DNA from: Nyssa sinensis
Taxonomy: Eukaryota > Streptophyta > Magnoliopsida > Cornales > Nyssaceae
DNA length: 64,000 nucleotides
NCBI GenBank assembly: GCA_008638375.1
Contig: CM018038.1
Location: forward strand, 12,099,740-12,163,739
Direction: 5' to 3'
The translations under genes and the position numbers were made by a program. Numbering within the stretch: the stretch's first letter is position 1; each line of letters begins with the position of its first letter. Positions 46,601-56,870 of the stretch are shown here, piece after piece. A model generated the notes under the pieces. That model searched no databases. It had not been told where the DNA came from and worked only from the letters and a program-made list of their open reading frames with translations.

Positions 46601-46886
46601 TGTATAATTTTAATACGACTTTTAGAGAGTGTTTACTTTGGAGTCCTTGTTCAAAATCATTGAGAGATCTTTTTCTTTTGAGACTTCTTGCACGCTCTAA
46701 TGCATTTAAAGGTTTTATCTTTTTTTTTCATTGATCAAATCATTTTTCTTTGAGAGAAGAAAACCTTTTGTCTCATATTATTAGTCTAATCCATCATATC
46801 CTACTTCCATAATCTTTGAGATTTGGGAACACAATTGTGATCAAGTTTTACTGTCAATATGGGAAGAGTCCAAAACTTACAGTGAT
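40903..46886. other. Long AT-rich intergenic stretch
   Basis: No gene found on either strand. Contains a 33-bp unit repeated three times (about 41667-41760, GTGCTAGTCAATTAAGCC), a (CATC)n run near 42883-42903, long TA/TG microsatellites (about 43620-43717, 41362-41400) and the dispersed repeat at 44131-44342. Confidence 0.5.
44131..44342. repeat. Dispersed AT-rich MITE-like repeat, copy 2
   Basis: Shares the block order of 37264-37425 (GTGTTTGGAGAATGATTCAG, AATACGTATCTCGTATTTTG). On the right it ends in GAACAAACGAAGCC, a rough inverse of the left GGCTGCGTTTGGAT end, suggesting a hAT-like MITE. Confidence 0.5.
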
Positions 46887-47068
46887 GAATTGTGTTTGAT
46901 ATATTTAAAGGATGGGATGTTGTAATATTGTGAACTGTGACGATTGTTTGTGGAGTTGAGTGCAAGTTTGGATCCACGAATTGTGTTTGATATATTTAAA
47001 GGATGGGATGTTGTAATATTGTGAACTGTGACGATTGTTTGTGGAGTTGAGTGCAAGTTTGGATCCAC
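46887..47068. repeat. Two tandem copies of a 91-bp unit
   Basis: GAATTGTGTTTGATATATTT begins at 46887 and 46978. The units are almost identical and end GTTTGGATCCAC. They lie about 80 bp left of the copia LTR. Confidence 0.93.
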
Positions 47069-47148
47069 GTGGTGAGCTTATGGAGTCAAGAGTTTGTAAC
47101 TTGTCCATTTTCAAAGTAAATTTTGATCTATATGAGTAATTATGATAT

Positions 47149-47288
47149 TGAAAGTTTTACGAGAAATTGGGTATCTTTTCATTAAAGAAATTTGTATCAA
47201 TATATGTGTATATATAGGAAAACTCTAAAATCTATTCCTAAAATAGATACAATAAATATAGAATACAAAGATATTCTATATTCTTTCA
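47149..47288 (-). repeat. 3' LTR of copia element (140 bp)
   Basis: Begins TGAAAG and ends CTTTCA (perfect 6-bp inverted ends). On the minus strand a purine tract ending GAGAGAGGGTG directly precedes it. Highly similar to 55447-55621 except for a duplication there. Confidence 0.88.
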
Positions 47289-47377
47289 CACCCTCTCTCA
47301 AACTCAAGGGGTGAGAGTTTGCTAAGAAGGAACGGAAGGCAAGCAACAATGTAAGTCTTCGTGAAGAAATCAACAAG

Positions 47378-47848
47378 TTAGAGCACAGTAAAAACGAACG
47401 AAAGGGAGATAGAGCCAGACTGCAAATAGTGACAAACAAAATGACAATCAATCTCGATATGCTTAGTGCGTTCATGAAACACTGTATTGTGGGCAATCTG
47501 AATAGCACTTTTGTTGTCACAATAGAGAGGAGTGAGAGAAGATTGACAAATGCCCAAATCAGACAAAAGACCACAAAGCCAAACAATTTCAGCGGTAGCA
47601 TGTGCCATAACACGGTACTCGGCCTCAGCAGTAGAACGGGCAACAACACTTTGCTTCTTGCTTTTCCAAGAAATAAGAGAATCACCAAGAAATAAGCATA
47701 GACAAGAAGTGGACTTGCGATCAGTGACATCACCAGCCCAATCAAAATCAGCATAAGAAACGAGTTTCAAAGACGAAGTAGAAGATAAAAGTAAACCCTG
47801 ATAGATAGTACCACGAAGATAATGCAAAACTCGAATCAAGGCAGCCTA
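47378..47848 (-). pseudogene. Copia RNase H domain
   Basis: Follows RT in the same frame after a single TAG at 47846-47848 (where related elements have a Trp codon). Shows RVLHYLRGTIYQGL, YADFDWAGDVTDRKSTS, SWKSKKQSVVARSTAEAEYR and LYCDNKSAIQIAHN, HERTKHIEIDCHFV: the acidic active-site residues (D in YAD, E in AEAEY, D in CDN) are present. RNase H would remove the RNA template during cDNA synthesis. Confidence 0.9.
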
Positions 47849-49705
47849 GTGGGGGGAATGAGGAGCAGAGACAAACTGACTGATGATATGGACCGCATAG
47901 GCAAGATCAGGAGTAGTGATAGTGAGGTAGACCAAGCAGCTAACAAGTTCCCTATACAAAGTGGGATCATCCAGAGAGACACTATCAGTAGAATTCAGTT
48001 TCACATTCAGCTCAATTGGAGTGTCAGAAACCTTAGAATCGAGCAAGCCAGCCCGATGAATAACCTCATTAGCATACTTAGCTTGTGAAAGAAAGTAGCC
48101 CTTGGGAGAATAGGCCACTTTAATCCTAAGAAAATATCGCAAAGGACCTAAGTCCTTCATTTCAAAGGTGCAAAATAAATGTTGTTTAACGAGAGTGATG
48201 GCAGAAGAATCAGAGCCAGTGATGATCATATCATCCACATATAATAATAAAGCAACAAAGCCAGAAGAGGTGTGAAGAAGAAACAAGGCAGAGTCATAAG
48301 CACTGGAAAGAAAATTGAGCTGAGTAACAGCTGTCTGAAAGCGGTCATACCAGGCTCGTGGAGACTGTTTCAAGCCATAAAGGGCACGACGAAGACAACA
48401 CACCTGACCAGAAGAATGAGGCAGTCTTGGTAGAGGACGCATATAGACTTCCTTTGTAATATGGCCGTTAAGAAAGGCATTCTTAACGTCCATTTGATAG
48501 AGGGGCCAAGAGTGAATGGCAGTAACTGATATCAATGTACGGACAATGGTCATTTTGGCAACAGGGGCAAATGTCTCCTCATAGTCAAGACCATATTCTT
48601 GAGAGAATCCCTTAGCAACAAGTCGAGCTTTGTAACGCTCAAGAGAGCCATCAGAGTTTGTCTTGACTTTAAAGACCCATTTATAGCCAATCAGATTTTT
48701 ACCAGCAGGCAAAGACACTAACTCCCAAGTAGAGGTCTTGTGTAAAGCATCCAACTCTTCAGCTATAGCCTGGACCCAATGAGGATTCTGACAAGTTTTC
48801 TGATAAGATTGTGGTTCTGAAAAAGAGTGAAGAACAGATAAGAAAGCATAGTATGAAGGAGAGAAACAAATGTTAGAAAAACCAAGCAATTTTACCGATG
48901 GCTGGCGATGGCGAAGAGGATATCGACAAGGAGCAGGATCAATGTCTTCAGAAGTAGAAGGAACACGGAGAAAGATATCTGGTGGGGGATTAGTTGATTC
49001 AGTAGTGACTGTGGGTTTAGTGGCTGTAGGGGGGACTGTAGAACCAGTGGGTTCAGGAAAGGACTCAGTAGTGACTGTAGAGATATACTCATCGGAAGGC
49101 ACATCAGAAAGAAACAGATCAATGTGAATCAAATCCTCTTTAGAAACAGTAGCAGTGGTAGTAGGTAGCTGAAAGTAAGTCAATCGTTCAAGAAAAGCCA
49201 CATGGCGAGAGATATAAAGTTGACGAGAAGTAGGATCATAGCAACGATAACCTTTCTGGGTTGAACTGTACCCTAAGAAGACACAGAGAACAGACTTGAC
49301 ACTCAGTTTGGTTCTATCTTTCTGAGAGAGTAGAACAAAGCAAGCACACTTAAAAACATGAAGAAGAGAGTAATTAAGTACTTCAGAATACAGAGCTTCA
49401 TAAGGGGAATGACTCGAAAGAATAGGAGTAGGTATTCGGTTGAGAAGAAAGGTAATAGTAAAAACAGCTTCACCCCAAAAAGGTGCTGAAACAGAAGCAG
49501 AAAGAAGAAAAGATCGCGCAGTGTCAAGAAGATGGCGGTGTTTACGCTCAGCCCTACTATTTTGTGTAGGAGTATCGGCACAAGAAAATTGATGAATAGT
49601 ACCTAAGGAAGCCATGTATTCACAGAGTTCGGTTTTAAAGTACTCTATACCCAAGTCAAACCGAAATACTTTGATAACATACCCAAACTGAGTGGAAATC
49701 AGAAA
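47846..49705 (-). pseudogene. Copia integrase C-part and reverse transcriptase
   Basis: A 602-codon open block on the minus strand. It starts within the integrase core (GIEYFKTELCEYMASLG; catalytic Glu in NSRAERKHRHLL), passes through the GAG-POL linker (PYEALYSEVLNYS), then the reverse transcriptase: WELVSLPAGKNLIGYKWVFK, KARLVAKGFSQEYG, DVKNAFLNGHITKEVYM, LYGLKQSPRAWYDRF and the catalytic YVDDMII. RT makes cDNA in the cytoplasmic particle and integrase inserts it. It is joined in the same frame to the upstream integrase block across a stop at 49706-49708. Confidence 0.93.
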
Positions 49706-50460
49706 CTAAAAATCACGGTAAATTTGGTAGAAATCAGACTTGTGTTTCATAAGAAAAGTCCAAGTATAACGAGTACAGTCATCAATAAAGGAAACATAAT
49801 AAGCAGAACCACCTTTGGTAGAGACAGGAAAAGGTCCCCAAACATCAGAGTGAACTAAAGAGAAAGGTATATTAGAAATTAAAGTATTTTTATTAAACGG
49901 TAAAGCTATCATTTTAGCAAGTTTACAACCGCGACACTCGGTAAATTCACTAAGTGAAACTTTACCTAAAAGACCAGACTGAACTAAAGATTGTAAACGA
50001 TCAACAGACAAATGACCTAACCGCGAATGCCATAAGTAAAACTGACTAGACTGAGAGTCTAACTGAAAAGAAGAAAGAGCAGATGAAGAAACAATAGAAG
50101 GAAGATGTAAACTTTCCACCACATACAGATCCCCAATTCTTCGCCCGGTCCCAATCTGCTTCTTGGACAACCGATCCTGCACAGTACAAACAAAAGAAGA
50201 AAAAATGACATCAAAACTAGAGGCATCAAGTTGACTAATAGAAAGGAGACTAATAGATAAATGCGGAACATAAAGAACAGAAGTGCAGATTTGTTTGAGG
50301 GTAAGACAGAACCAATGATAAGACAGGCATGTGAGACCCATTGGCAGCACTAACAGTAATGGGAAAGGGATGGGGGATACAGTTGTATAATAAAGAAAGA
50401 TAGGGAGTCATATGATGGGAAGCACCAGAATCAAAAATCCAAACTAGGGAAGAGACACAT
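49706..50460 (-). pseudogene. Copia protease end and integrase N-terminus
   Basis: Near 50400-50450 the minus strand carries the aspartic protease motif DSGASHHMT. After a frameshift an open block (50350-49706) gives LSISQLDASSF, the GAG-pre-integrase zinc finger WHSRLGHLSVDRL ... CRGCKLAK, then the integrase core with HSDVWGPF (first catalytic Asp) and FIDDCTRYTWTF (second Asp). The third catalytic residue is in the next block. Confidence 0.9.
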
Positions 50461-50599
50461 TAGGAAGACCCAAGCAAACCTGAATGGAGAGATAGGGCAG
50501 AAGCAGAAGACTGGGTGGCAGAAGACACAAGGTGCTGGAGTTGAGCAATCTGAGCACTCAAGGAAGCAATATCAGGGTCACTAGCTAAAGAAGATGCTG

Positions 50600-50815
50600 T
50601 GTAGGCTACTGGAGACTAAGAAGTATGCGGAGTAGGGGCTCGAAACTGCATGGAGGACTGCTGAGAAGGGGTGGGCGGACGTCCCTTTTTAGGACAATTA
50701 TATTTTCAATGGCCCTTCTAATGATAAAAAGCACACTCATCTGAAGGTAGTGAGACCCTCTTAGGCTTTCCGGTGGACTGAAGCGGAATAACATGAATTT
50801 TATTCTCAGTCATTG
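50600..50815 (-). pseudogene. Remnant of copia Gag (zinc knuckle)
   Basis: From an ATG at about 50814 the minus frame reads MTENKIHVIPLQSTGKPKR, then ECAFYH, stop, KGH, stop, KYNCPKKGRPPTP: a CX2-4C/H-type knuckle spoiled by two stops. The bulk of Gag upstream is missing, since only leader-like DNA lies between the nested insertion and the primer site. Confidence 0.7.
50811..50815. repeat. Target-site duplication CATTG (left)
   Basis: Repeated at 54684-54688 on the other side of the nested solo LTR. Confidence 0.9.
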
Positions 50816-51874
50816 TGTCACATCCCCCTTACCCACCCTGTGCGGATTAAGGGCATGCGACCAGCCAGTTAGGCACCCATCGATTTTTTTTTTTGAAATC
50901 GAAATGCCGACGGTAATCCTAACCACAGGCCATTCATCAGTAACATCTAAGTACAATGCATTCAATTAATATAAGTTGCAGCAGAACTAGGGGAATGCAT
51001 AACACCTTGGCAGAGCCATTAATACATCCATGATTAACTATTACATCATTGTCCTACAAAAGATACGAGTCTTAGGTTTTAGTACATCATATTCAGAAAT
51101 GGAGTTAGATACAGAAATGGTTAATTCATAAGTTCTTCAAAATAGTTCTCCGGGTCTCCAACCCGCTAATCCTGATCGCTGGGTCCCTCACCTGAAAAAT
51201 GTTAGGGAAGGGGTGAGCTTTAAAAAGTCCAGTGAGTAACACGGGTCCCCCGTCATGGGTTTCATACCATTGTTGTTTATAAAACAGGTGGTTGAATCAG
51301 GCATTTCAGAGGATATAGTTAAATCCGTATATTTGAACAATATTTAAAAACAGGAATACAGTCAAAACATCAGAGCAACAGAACAGTTCAATAATGAGCG
51401 GAGCAGAATAGTATAACAGGATAACAGTACAGTATGCACAATTTAAACAGTGCAATATGCTCATATAGTGTTCAAGACTGAATTTGGTACCATGAGTCAG
51501 TTGTTCTTTTAGTAAAAACAAGGATAATTTCATTTCAATACGAAACAGTGAAATCAGACAGGGTAAAATATAGTCATGCATTGAGTAGAAGCATGAAAGA
51601 CAGTATATCAGTAGGAACAGTACAGTACAGTATTTAAAAAATACAATAACTAGACGGTGTACTTATACACCAATTCAGGAGTCTAGGTTACTCACCTTGT
51701 GCGGTAACGGGACTTAACTGAGAAGCCTTTCTCTTCTTCTTATCCTTCTTTATCCTAGAAAATTTATGAACATTTCGTAAATCTCACATGAAACTTAACT
51801 TGGTTTATTTTAATTCAAAGTTCAACCTGAGTTAGACTATCTTGCTGTCTATGTGTTTTTATGATAATTGAAAT

Positions 51875-52078
51875 TCACCTTTGTATCCACTCTTTCAGGG
51901 ATTCAGTGTCTTCTTGTTTCTTTAATTTAGCCTCTACGATCATTGCCTTGGCTATCCTTATGTGCCGTTCGATAATCTTTTGTTGCCATAATAGTTGTCG
52001 CATGAACTCCTGTTGCTTCTTGTCAGCTAGTCTTTCGGCTTTAGACATAATGGTAAATTTCTTGTTTTTCCCTTCCAT
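51875..52078 (-). other. Lys/Glu-rich 67-codon frame inside the solo LTR
   Basis: The minus frame MSKAERLADKKQQEFMRQLL continues with IERHIRIAKAMIVEAKLKK and ends ESLKEWIQR at a possible GT donor. Predicted coiled coil, unlike the AT-rich DNA around it. The corresponding part of the other solo LTR (about 61935-62100) lacks it, so it may be an acquired fragment. Not recognised. Confidence 0.3.
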
Positions 52079-53996
52079 GACTGGCTTGAGTTTTTATCCT
52101 ATAGCATAATCCCAAGATGTCAGGATGTGTACTACCTTTAGGCAGTCCAGTCATGAAATTATTTAAGCTTTCATTAGGTTAGTTCTTAGTTCATTCGGAT
52201 GTTGTCTAACTTGATACAGGATTAGGGGTATTTTGGTCATTTCACAGTGGTGAAGTTTTGACTGCGATTCGTCATCCAATCACGTGTATAGTCCCATACG
52301 TGTCAGGGTTTCTATTGTTTTCAGTTTCGTCTCAATCGGACTTTGTTTGGGTTCTAAACAGTGTCAGGGGCAATTTGGTAATTTCATGTGTTGTATTTTT
52401 CGGCACTTTATCTGCTAATACGGACCTCACCATTGAGTCAGGAATGTCCGACATAGTCAAAATAGACTATCTTTTAGTTGTATTTGGGTTCGGGTAACAT
52501 CAGGGGCAGTATGGTCATTTACTCCTACGTGTTTATATTTTTTGGGACTTAATTTCTCAAATCGGACTCCGCCATTGAGTCCGGAATGTTTGAAATAGTG
52601 GAAATACACTATTCATTTGACTTTTTTGGACTTCATTTGACCTATTTATGACCTAGGGGTAATTTGGTCATTTTTACTTAATTAATAAATTAATTAAATA
52701 ATTTAATTCATTATTTATTAAATTATCAGGGGTATAAATGAATTAAAATTTTAGAATCTGGGCCAGAATTAAATTTTCAAAACTGTTGGGGCTGTTGTGT
52801 AATTTCAGAATTCATTTGGGGTAAAACTAGAATTACATAAACTATGGGTTCAAACCCCTTGGTTTTAGGGTTCACTGTTTGAACCGGTCCAAGCCTTACG
52901 TGAACCAACCGGTTCACTGGCCTTCAGAGAACCGAGGTTAAATGCCCCTGTTAACCCCAATTGCCCCTTATCCGTAATCAAGATATCCTTATAACCTGAT
53001 TTCAATTTGCAAAGCCCGTAACCAAACAGGCCAACTCTAGGTTTAATTTAAAACGTTTAAACCAAAACGGCGCAGTTTCGATTAAACGGTGGCACGGTCT
53101 TAGGTTGACACGTGTCCGAGTCGACCCGTCCAACTCGATCTGACTCGCGAGTTGACTCCGTCTTCCCCAACCATTCTACACACTGTAGCCCTAATTTGCA
53201 GATTTTTTTTTTCTATTTCGTGATGTTTCAAGGGTTGTTTTCAATCTGCTTTGATCCAAATCGGTTCCTGGTCATCATACCATCACGTTGGCATTGGTTT
53301 CAAGCATCAAATTCAACAACGGGGGACTGTTCTAGCCGATTATCGTGGGAGTTACAGTCGGTTCATACGGCCTTGTTTCTCTACCATTTTGCATGAGGTT
53401 TGGCCCTCTGCAACCCTTACAACACGAGCTTCCATTCCCAACTCATCAATCTCGGTTTAGGGGCCAGATTTAAAGATTTCATTTTTGGGCCGAAAAGAAT
53501 AACGTCGATTTTGAGGGTTTAAACCTAGGTTTCTAGGTCGCGGATGGTGTTTTTCAAGGTCCTACAGTGTTCTATTTCATGTATTGACCATTAAAAGCTC
53601 GGTTGGTTGAGGTCGGATCAGACCTGCAACCTCAAGGTTCAACAATGGCGATTTTCTTAGTTCTGCATTTTGGGGCAGTTTCGTAGGTCCAAATCATTCA
53701 CAACTAACCCAGTTTTCATTGTTAAGCTATTGTACATGCATCAACAGTCCAAACAGCAATAAAACAGTAGCCAAAAATTCAAGAAGAAATTTTCAGAAAG
53801 TTTTTTGAATAGCTTACTTGTACAGTGGTTCCCTCACTGGTTTGTGCTCAAACAGAAGCCTCAACAGTTGGGTTTGATCCCCTCCGTGCAGTCCTTGACT
53901 TCCTCTAAGCTCCTTCAATGGCTCACCAATGCACACACACACTTGTGTATATTTCTCTCTCTCTCTAGGATTCTCTCCCTCTAGCCAGTTTCTCTC

Positions 53997-54006
53997 TCTA
54001 TAAAAC
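53997..54006 (+). promoter_or_regulatory. TATA-like box in solo LTR
   Basis: CTCTCTCTATAAAACAG; the equivalent CTCTCTATAAATCC occurs at 63275-63290 in the second solo LTR. Conservation of position suggests the U3 promoter and plus orientation. Confidence 0.45.
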
Positions 54007-54683
54007 AGTGCACAAGGTTCTCTACAGATCTGATTTTCTTCTCTCCATGCATATATGGAGATGGTATATCAATAATCACATTTTCTCTTGATGTTTCGTC
54101 TCCCCCAAGTGCATGATGGGTTTGCATGCAATTTGGTTGGGAGGAGATGTAATCATGGGGTGAGAGGCATGATGGCTATAGCATAGGGTGATGCATGCTG
54201 ATGTGTTGCATGCTTGGTTATTGGTCACTTTGGGGAAAGGCCAAATCTGAATGCTATTTAAATATATATCTTTGCATATATATCCACAAAGGTGCTCTTA
54301 GCTTAGTTGGTAAATTTTTTGGTAAACCAAATTCTGCCTAGGTTGGTCAAGGGATCAAATCCTCTTGGCCACAATTTTTGGTCCTTTCCCTATTTCGGGC
54401 TTAGGCCCTGTTTGGCTGCGCATTAATCCAGTTTCACTGTTTCCTTCCTAACTTTCATTCTGTAGCTTATTTTTCGACGCGGTTTCTTCCGGTCAACTCC
54501 TAGTTAGGTTAGCTTCAGTGTCTAAGGGTTCAGTGACAGTAATCAGTTTCTCAGAATTTTTAAAATTTGCTAACATGGGTTTGGTCAGTGTTAAACAGTT
54601 GATTTTAAACAGTTAAATGCCAGATCAGATTTCAGAAAGAATTTTTCATTACATAATTTAATAATTAAGTCTGGGGTGTTACA

Positions 54684-54688
54684 CATTG
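54684..54688. repeat. Target-site duplication CATTG (right)
   Basis: Exact copy of 50811-50815. Confidence 0.9.
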
Positions 54689-55434
54689 TAATATAATTTC
54701 TGAATTAACTGTAAATTCTAAGGAGAACAGCGGTTGGAGAAAAAGAGAGAAGACGTGTTGCGGCGTAGGAGATTAGAAAAAAAGGCGCTGCAGCTTTGAA
54801 AGATTAAAAGCAGAAAAGGTAGAGGCGGCAGCTTAGAAAGAGAACGACTGCGGCTAGGGCAGAGCAGTGAAGAAAAGGAATAGGCGGCTAGGGCGTAAGA
54901 AAAAAGAAAGAAAGAAAAAAAGCAGGTGCAAGTAGAATCAGAAAAGCGGCGGCTGCGGCTGGGAAAATGAGAGGCGGCGGCTGAGGCTGGGGAAGAAAAG
55001 ACAAAAAGAAAAAGAAGCAAACGGCTGGGCATTGAACAGGGAAGAATAAGAAAAAGAAAAGAAAGAAAAGTCAAAAAGCGACTGACGTGGGGAGGAGAGA
55101 AAAAAAAAAAAAAAAGAAAAAAAGAAGAAAGGGCTGAACAGAGGAAGTGGCAAAAGAGGAAGCGGCGGCTCAAACTGAAAAAGAATAAGAAAAGAAAGAA
55201 ACAGGGTGGCGCAATAAGCAACATGAAAGAAAAAGAAAAGGAAAAAGAAAAAAGAAAAGAGAAGCAGGAAAGAAGAACCGATTTGAGTAGAAACGGCGCA
55301 GCGGCTAAAGTAAAGAAAAACAAAAGAAGCAGCGGCGTAAGAAGGGCCAAAGAAAAGAAGAAAAAACGGCTGAAGTGGCTGAAGTAGAATGGAGAGAAAT
55401 TAAACCAAAGAAGAATCATACCAAGGAGGGAGAG
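54689..55434 (-). other. Copia 5' leader: long purine/pyrimidine-biased tract
   Basis: On the + strand this is almost continuous AGAAAAAGAAA with GCGGCGGCTG patches; on the minus (element sense) strand it is a C/T-rich leader between primer site and Gag remnant. It can be read as a 233-codon Phe/Ser/Leu frame, but the low complexity makes real coding unlikely. It occupies the place where a Gag N-terminus would be expected. Confidence 0.55.
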
Positions 55435-55446
55435 GCTCTGATACCA
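55435..55446 (-). promoter_or_regulatory. Copia primer binding site (tRNA-Met initiator type)
   Basis: The minus strand TGGTATCAGAGC directly abuts the 5' LTR. This is the classic complement of the 3' end of initiator tRNA-Met used by plant Ty1/copia elements. Confidence 0.92.
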
Positions 55447-55621
55447 TGAAAGTTATTTGAGAAATTTGGTATCTTTTCATTGAAGAAATTTGTACCAATA
55501 CATATGTGTATATATAGGAAAACCCTAAAATTTATTCCTAAAATAGATACAATAAATATAGAAGACAAAGATAAAATATATACAATAAATATAGAACACA
55601 AAGATATTCTATATTCTTTCA
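55447..55621 (-). repeat. 5' LTR of copia element (175 bp)
   Basis: Begins TGAAAG and ends CTTTCA like its partner at 47149. It is 35 bp longer because a unit containing TACAATAAATATAGAA is present twice (about 55545-55610). Other scattered substitutions indicate an older insertion than the gene-capturing element. Confidence 0.88.
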
Positions 55622-56826
55622 CAAATAGTTCTCAATTAGAGTTTTTTAACATAAAAATTATGGTATTCTGTATATGATTGATTTACATTCTTACATGTTT
55701 ATTTGACCATATGAACTATGATGCATGATTTAATCTATGTTAATTTATAGGACCATTAGAATTATCAATTAAAATTGTATAGAATTAAATTGAAAGTAAT
55801 TAATTGGTTGGCCTATTTCACCCCCTAGGTCCTAGAAAGTCACTTAACAACCAAGAGAACACATATGATTTAGATAAATTGCAATTTCATAATATAAAAA
55901 AAGTATTTATTTTAGTTTTATATCACAATATATCACAAATTACATCGCACTTAATTCCCTAGCATGTTGGCATATGATTTTTATGTATAATATAATTTCA
56001 TGGCAAGATTTCTATTGTACCAATTTTGTTCCATTGTGAAAGTGAAAAATAAAAAATTCTATTATTTACAATATATTTTTTCTTAATTTTTATAATATTT
56101 ATTATTAAATTTTAAAATATATAGTTATCTATTACAATAATTTTTTATCAGTATTAGTTTATGAATAGTGTGGAAGAAAATTAGAAAATTTGTTATAAAA
56201 ATTACAAAGTGTATAATTGTATCTAAAATCTATCAAGTTACTTTTAACTTAGAAAATAAAACTTTCACTTTCGAGCATTATAGACATCATCACTTATTTT
56301 GAACCGTTATTTTTTGAATCCTGTTTCTTGTTACATTATTATTTATTAAAGTACTTCATCAAAGGAACGAGGTCTCATCCAAAATATCAAAATCATGACT
56401 TTTCACCGATGTTGTCCAAGTTTAAGACTTAACATGTGCACATACACATTTAGGTGCCTAATCCTTCTTATTTTTGATAAAGTGTCTATTTAGTGTCAGC
56501 TTGTATGACCTCGCTAAGATGACCTATATTTATTGATCATCCTTAGTGGGATCCTCGTTACTGAATAAAGAGAACCAATTGGAATTAGCCTAGTTGGTCA
56601 TTTATGTCTCCTCTAAAAAAAAAGTTATGGTTCAAGTCTCATTCTTACTAGAGAGATGTGAACATTTATTTCTATCTAATTATAAACAAGACTGAATTAT
56701 TTCTCTACAATCTATGCCTGTATTAAAGAACCTTTTGGGTTGTGTTATATTTTGTAAGTTGATTAAGTTGATTGTAATAGAGTTGAGTTGAGCTGATTGA
56801 TATAAATAACACATCACTTTTTTTCA

Positions 56827-56870
<44 letters not shown>

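Larger units (their letters stand above)
50816..54683. mobile_element. Solo LTR of a large-LTR gypsy-type element (3,868 bp), nested in copia
   Basis: Begins TGTCACATCCCCC and ends GGGGTGTTACA (imperfect inverted ends, TG..CA), flanked by CATTG on both sides. No retroviral protein domains. It shares many landmarks with 60890-63719: CGGACTC...TTGAGTCCGGAATGTT, GGTCATTT/AGGGGTA blocks, and a CTCTCTATAAA box 0.4-0.7 kb from the right end, which suggests plus-strand orientation. Long LTRs with these ends are usual in plant Ty3/gypsy chromoviruses, but the family was not determined. Loss of the internal part is explained by LTR-LTR recombination. Confidence 0.82.
47149..55621 (-). mobile_element. 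Ty1/copia retrotransposon with short LTRs, interrupted by a solo LTR
   Basis: LTRs at 47149-47288 and 55447-55621. The primer site at 55435-55446 and purine tract at 47289-47305 set transcription on the minus strand. Domain order (protease, integrase, RT, RNase H) is that of Ty1/copia. Without the 3,868-bp insertion and its duplication it is about 4.6 kb. Only the end of gag remains. In-frame stops at 49706-49708 and 47846-47848 and frameshifts make it defective. No matching target duplication was found at its ends. Confidence 0.9.

Noticed and set aside
54290..54410. tRNA-like head (TTAGCTTAGTTGGTAAA ... GGATCAAATCC) inside the solo LTR
   Set aside because: Reminiscent of a SINE, but no second boundary or duplication could be found within the LTR, so it is not listed as a feature.
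54718..55419. 233-codon minus-strand open frame (Phe/Ser/Leu-rich)
   Set aside because: It is the translation of a strongly C/T-biased low-complexity leader with no domain or conserved motif; length alone is explained by lack of stop codons in such DNA.
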